Part shown: positions 5,712 through 8,747 of the stretch, piece by piece
How positions within the stretch are numbered: position 1 is the stretch's first letter
Layout: each line of letters starts with the position of its first letter
Assembly (NCBI GenBank): GCA_045124315.1
Contig: JBGVLO010000197.1
Location: forward strand, 1 to 8,747
Direction of reading: 5' to 3'
Source of the DNA: CAG-411 sp045124315
GTDB lineage: Bacteria; Bacillota; Clostridia; Lachnospirales; Lachnospiraceae
Length of the DNA: 8,747 nt
The notes under the pieces: generated by a model
The model's database searches: none
What the model was told of the DNA's origin: nothing
The model's input: the letters and a program-made list of their open reading frames with translations, nothing else
Made by a program: the position numbers and the translations under genes

Positions 5712-5820
5712 GTAGCTATTCATAACCCTATTCGAGTTCATCTATAATGGAACAATCAGCTACTCATATGCCAGCATAATGTATCTAATTGTTCCATTAT
5801 AGAGGGTTCTGAATAGTTAC
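5712..5820. mobile_element. MITE-like element E2 (109 bp), short form, inserted at the leuS stop codon
   Basis: The ends are GTAGCTATTCATAACCCT (5712-5729) and AGGGTTCTGAATAGTTAC (5803-5820), inverted repeats with two mismatches. A perfect 15-bp stem pairs CTATAATGGAACAAT (5742-5756) with ATTGTTCCATTATAG (5788-5802), and the pairing extends inward with mismatches around ATGCCAGCAT. The reverse complement aligns along most of its length with E1, which carries 84 extra bases. The right terminus supplies the leuS stop codon (TAA at 5819-5817) and the last base of the preceding Lys codon. Near-identical 8-bp repeats flank it. Confidence 0.88.
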
Positions 5821-8231
5821 TTCATTACTATGTTAACAATTCTTCCAGGGACATAGATTTCTTTCACTATATTTCCATCTAATTTGTCTGAAATAACTTC
5901 CTTAGCTCTTGCAATTACCTCATCTTTTGGATCTTCTTTGCTAATTGCCAAAGTTCCCTTTGTCTTACCATTAATCTGAACCGCTATTTCCACTGAATTT
6001 TCTACACATTTTGCCTCATCATAGGTAGGCCATGCTTCATATGCAATAGTATCATCATGTCCCATAATCTGCCAAATTTCTTCACATACATGAGGAGAAA
6101 CACAGCTAAGCATCTTAATCAAACCTTCTGCATACTCTCTTGGACATTTACCAACCTTATATACCTCATTGACAAAAATCATCATCTGCGCAATCGCGGT
6201 ATTAAATCCAAGAGTTTCAAAATCATCTGAAACTTTCTTAACGGTCTGATGATATACTTTTTCCAATGCTTCCACTGGCTCATCTACAATATGATCATTC
6301 TCTGTAAAGAATGTCCATACTCTGTTAATAAATCTCTTTGCCCCCTGAAGATTGCTATCACTCCAAGGCTTAGAAACTTCCAACGGACCCATGAACATCT
6401 CATAAAGACGAAGGGTGTCTGCTCCATATTCCTCAACCACATCACTTGGATTTACTACAAATTCAGGGAATCTCTTTCCCATCTTAATACCATTGGATCC
6501 CAGAATCATTCCCTGATGTACCAATTTTTTAAATGGCTCTTTTACAGGTGACAAGCCCTTATCATAAAGAAATCTATTCCAGATTCTTGCATACATAAGA
6601 TGTCCAACTGCATGCTCCGGTCCTCCTACATAAAGATCAACCGGCAACCAATGCTTTAGCAATTCCTGATCAGCAAATTCCTTATCGTTGTGTGGGTCAA
6701 TATATCTCATATAATACCATGAGGAACCAGCTGACCCTGGCATAGTAGAGGTTTCACGTACACCTTTTACTCCATTCTTATCATATTGCTTCCACTCTGT
6801 AGCATTTTCTAATGGTGCTTTTCCATTCTTACCCTTGTAATCCTCCAGTTCAGGAAGAATAAGAGGAAGTTCCTCATCTGGAAGAAAATAAATACCACCA
6901 TCTTCCTTATAGACACAAGGTACCGGCTCTCCCCAATATCTTTGACGTGCAAAAATCCACTCACGGAATTTATAGTTAACTGTTCTCTTGGCAACACCCA
7001 TTTTTTCAAGCTTAACGGTAATCGCTTCCTTTGCATCTTCCACGATCATACCACTAAATTCTTCTGAATTCATAAGCTTACAGCCTTTCCCAAGATAATC
7101 CTGCTTTTCAAATGCATGATCGGATACATCTGCACCATCAATCACCTGAATCATCTCAATATCATGTGCCTGTGCATATTCAAAATCTCTCTGATCATGG
7201 GTAGGCACAGCCATCACTGCACCTGTTCCATAACTTGCAAGTACAAAATCTCCAATAAACATACGGACTTCTTTCCCATTGACTGGATTGATACATTTAA
7301 GCCCCTTAAGCTCGCATCCAGACTTTGCCTTATTAAGCTCTGTACGATCCATGTCCGATTTCTTGACGGTTTCATCAATATAAGCCTGAACTTCTTCTCT
7401 GTTTTCTACACGATCCAATAATCCTTTTACGATATCTCCATCTGGAGCAAGCACCATGAATGTAATACCATAAATCGTCTCTATACAGGTAGTAAAGATA
7501 GAAAATTTTCCACCTCCGACGATGTTAAAATCAACCTCTACTCCTGTACTCTTTCCAATCCAGTTTCTCTGCATCTCCTTTGTAGACTCTGGCCAATCAA
7601 GCTCCTCGAGTCCTTCAAGAAGTTTTTCAGCAAATGCTGGTTGATCGATCACCCACTGTGGCATATTTTTTCTAACCACCGGGAAACCACCTCGTTCACT
7701 CTTTCCATCGATAACTTCATCATTCGAAAGAACGGTTCCTAATTCCTCACACCAGTTTACAGGCATATCAATATGTTTTGCATATCCAGCCTCATATAAT
7801 TGCTTAAAAATCCACTGTGTCCATTTATAAAACTCTGGATCTGATGTAGCAAGTGTCTTAGACCAATCATAATCAAATCCTAATTCACGCAACTGCTTAG
7901 AGAAAGTCTTAATATTCTCCTGTGTAAATCCATTTGGATGATTTCCTGTATTCACTGCATACTGTTCTGCCGGAAGTCCAAAAGAATCATATCCCATAGG
8001 ATGCAAAACATTATACCCCTGCATTCTCTTCATACGAGACATAATATCTGTAGCTGTATAGCCCTCTGGATGTCCTGCATGAAGACCAACTCCAGAAGGA
8101 TATGGAAACATATCAAGTGCATAATACTTTGGCTTTGAAAAGTCCCAGACATCTGTTTTAAATGTCTCATGCTCTTCCCAGTACTTCTGCCATTTTTTCT
8201 CGATTACCTTATGATTATACGCGGTTGCCAT
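5817..8231 (-). CDS. leuS: Leucyl-tRNA synthetase (class Ia)
   Basis: LeuRS charges tRNA-Leu with leucine in the cytoplasm. The frame is open to 8270, but the ATG at 8231 is chosen because AGGAGG lies 7 bases upstream. This gives 804 residues, the usual bacterial length. The Rossmann catalytic core has MFPYPSG (41-47), HAGH (HIGH box, 51-54), RQRYWGEP (W433) and the KMSKS-equivalent KMGKR (583-587). The CP1 editing domain spans about 225-420, with TTCIET (247-252) where most LeuRS have TTRPDT, and GTGAVMAVPTHDQRDFE with D346 and D349. The tRNA-binding helical domain and C-terminal domain follow, ending GRIVNIVMK. The last Lys codon and stop are completed by element E2. It has its own promoter, with no T-box or leader peptide visible. 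Confidence 0.97.
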   Translation of the reverse strand: MATAYNHKVIEKKWQKYWEEHETFKTDVWDFSKPKYYALDMFPYPSGVGLHAGHPEGYTATDIMSRMKRMQGYNVLHPMGYDSFGLPAEQYAVNTGNHPNGFTQENIKTFSKQLRELGFDYDWSKTLATSDPEFYKWTQWIFKQLYEAGYAKHIDMPVNWCEELGTVLSNDEVIDGKSERGGFPVVRKNMPQWVIDQPAFAEKLLEGLEELDWPESTKEMQRNWIGKSTGVEVDFNIVGGGKFSIFTTCIETIYGITFMVLAPDGDIVKGLLDRVENREEVQAYIDETVKKSDMDRTELNKAKSGCELKGLKCINPVNGKEVRMFIGDFVLASYGTGAVMAVPTHDQRDFEYAQAHDIEMIQVIDGADVSDHAFEKQDYLGKGCKLMNSEEFSGMIVEDAKEAITVKLEKMGVAKRTVNYKFREWIFARQRYWGEPVPCVYKEDGGIYFLPDEELPLILPELEDYKGKNGKAPLENATEWKQYDKNGVKGVRETSTMPGSAGSSWYYMRYIDPHNDKEFADQELLKHWLPVDLYVGGPEHAVGHLMYARIWNRFLYDKGLSPVKEPFKKLVHQGMILGSNGIKMGKRFPEFVVNPSDVVEEYGADTLRLYEMFMGPLEVSKPWSDSNLQGAKRFINRVWTFFTENDHIVDEPVEALEKVYHQTVKKVSDDFETLGFNTAIAQMMIFVNEVYKVGKCPREYAEGLIKMLSCVSPHVCEEIWQIMGHDDTIAYEAWPTYDEAKCVENSVEIAVQINGKTKGTLAISKEDPKDEVIARAKEVISDKLDGNIVKEIYVPGRIVNIVMK
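5821..5828. repeat. Right target-site duplication of E2, within the leuS 3' end
   Basis: TTCATTAC, read on the minus strand as GTAATGAA, encodes the Val-Met-(Lys) end of LeuRS. It matches 5704-5711 at 7 of 8 positions. Confidence 0.7.
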
Positions 8232-8270
8232 ATTGAAACCTCCTGTTTTCCCTATCGATTTATTTTTCAC

Positions 8271-8299
8271 ATTTTAAACAAACGAAATCACTTGTTCAA
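8271..8299 (-). promoter_or_regulatory. Promoter of leuS
   Basis: On the complement, TTGAAC (8299-8294) and TAAAAT (8276-8271) are exactly 17 bases apart. Transcription would start near 8264, giving a leader of about 33 bases. That is too short for a T-box. I found no AGGGTGG-type T-box core on the minus strand up to the rRNA terminator. Confidence 0.6.
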
Positions 8300-8443
8300 T
8301 GCTTAAAAACTATTGTATTTCTAATGATAATGTATAAATAGTCTTGATTGTAATTGTTAAGAACTATAAACACTTACCTTTAATCCCTATTTAAACACAC
8401 ATATTTCATGATACCTCTTAAACATAAGAATGTCAACTGTCTC

Positions 8444-8467
8444 AAAAAAATCTGCGTAAATCACAGA
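8444..8467 (-). terminator. Rho-independent terminator of the rRNA operon
   Basis: On the complement, TCTGTG-ATTTA-CGCAGA (8467-8451, six pairs including one G-T) runs directly into seven T residues (8450-8444). It lies about 200 bases after the 23S 3' end and closes the operon ahead of leuS. Confidence 0.7.
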
Positions 8468-8496
8468 GAGCTCTTACCATAAGATAAGAGCTCTCT
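8465..8496. repeat. Strong 12-bp hairpin just upstream of the rRNA terminator
   Basis: AGAGAGCTCTTA (8465-8476) and TAAGAGCTCTCT (8485-8496) are perfectly complementary with an 8-base loop. It overlaps the base of the terminator stem, so the two folds compete or stack at the end of the rRNA transcript. Confidence 0.75.
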
Positions 8497-8671
8497 CTAT
8501 GTACCTTCAAAACTACACACTGTTTTCATCCATGCTTCGTACTAGGATCGAAACTACCTCGCCAAGTACTCTAGCTAGCCCAAGTACTAAGCTCGAAAAA
8601 ACCTCTCTAAGTGCTTGTGCATGTATCGCACGTAAACGATGAAAACTACCATCGTTAAGTGCTCATAACTA
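8497..8671 (-). other. Trailer region of the rRNA operon, no 5S or tRNA gene seen
   Basis: This lies between the 23S 3' end and the terminal hairpins. I found no 5S consensus (no GAACACGGAAGTTAAGC on either strand) and no tRNA with a proper T-arm. Short motifs recur (AAGTACT twice, AAGTGCT twice), and GTGTAGTTTTGAAGGTAC near its end resembles rRNA spacer or processing sequence of Firmicutes. Confidence 0.55.
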
Positions 8672-8747
8672 GGTCAAGACCTCGACCTATTAGTATTGGT
8701 CAGCTACATACGTTACCGTACTTCCACCTCCAACCTATCAACCTTGT
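8672..8747 (-). rRNA. 23S ribosomal RNA, 3' end only
   Basis: Read on the minus strand, the window edge gives AAGGTTGATAGGTTGGAGG, then GCTGACCAATACTAATAGG and TCGAGGTCTTGACC, the conserved 3' terminus of bacterial 23S rRNA. About 76 bases are present; the rest lies beyond the right edge. The exact 3' end is placed within about 3 bases by homology. Confidence 0.93.

Noticed and set aside
5515..5715. Small plus-strand frame after the methyltransferase gene
   Set aside because: It starts at GTG with no ribosome binding site, crosses a strong terminator hairpin and enters E2; no known protein feature is visible.
1087..5820. CRISPR array or phage attachment sites
   Set aside because: The repeats are three dispersed inverted-end elements with 8-bp target duplications, not regular direct repeats with spacers; no integrase, cas or tRNA gene is present.
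8232..8270. 13-residue N-terminal extension of LeuRS
   Set aside because: The AGGAGG lies inside the extension and points to the ATG at 8231, which also gives the normal 804-residue length and the conserved N-terminus.
8232..8443. T-box riboswitch upstream of leuS
   Set aside because: A promoter lies only about 40 bases before the start codon, and no T-box core or antiterminator is visible between leuS and the rRNA terminator.

Overview
The window looks like a low-GC Gram-positive chromosome, most likely a member of the Clostridia and probably Lachnospiraceae. This rests on the AT-rich intergenic DNA, strong AGGAGG-type ribosome binding sites, consensus TTGnnn-17-TAnAAT promoters, a Firmicutes-type LeuRS and the 3' end of 23S rRNA. 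No species assignment can be made from sequence reading alone.

Layout, left to right. (1) 1-1086, minus strand: the 5' end of a gene for a secreted protein with its promoter, then a terminator, then a two-gene unit encoding a small DUF2085 membrane protein and a zinc-ribbon protein with a hydrophobic insert. (2) 1087-5828: an accessory segment with a Type IIS restriction endonuclease of the AlwI/BspD6I family (1310-3085, +), a TtcA-like PP-loop tRNA thiolation ATPase (3102-3815, -) and a D12-class adenine methyltransferase (4300-5475, +). The nuclease and methyltransferase should form one restriction-modification system, but a convergent ttcA-like gene separates them. (3) 5817-8231, minus strand: leuS, with its own promoter and no visible T-box. 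(4) 8444-8747, minus strand: an rRNA operon terminator, a trailer, and the last 76 or so bases of 23S rRNA, with no 5S gene after it.

The main discovery-type signal is a family of three small non-coding mobile elements (MITE-like). E1 is 1087-1279, E3 is 3914-4101 and E2 is 5712-5820. All begin GTAAC..TTCA(G) and end with the inverse. E1 and E2 share one 18-bp terminal inverted repeat and are homologous copies in opposite orientation; E3 has a related perfect 17-bp one. E3 is flanked by a perfect 8-bp target duplication (AATATGTG) and E2 by an 8-bp duplication with one mismatch. GTAA ends plus 8-bp duplications suggest mobilisation by an IS66-type transposase, which is an inference. Each has a long hairpin centred on GCTAGC or a one-base variant of it.

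Their positions matter. E2 entered the stop codon of leuS, and its terminal G-TAA regenerates the final Lys codon and stop, so the protein is unchanged. E3 split a palindrome between the divergent ttcA-like and methyltransferase promoters. E1 abuts the nuclease gene and lacks a target duplication. E1 and E2 therefore bracket the restriction-modification segment as inverted repeats.
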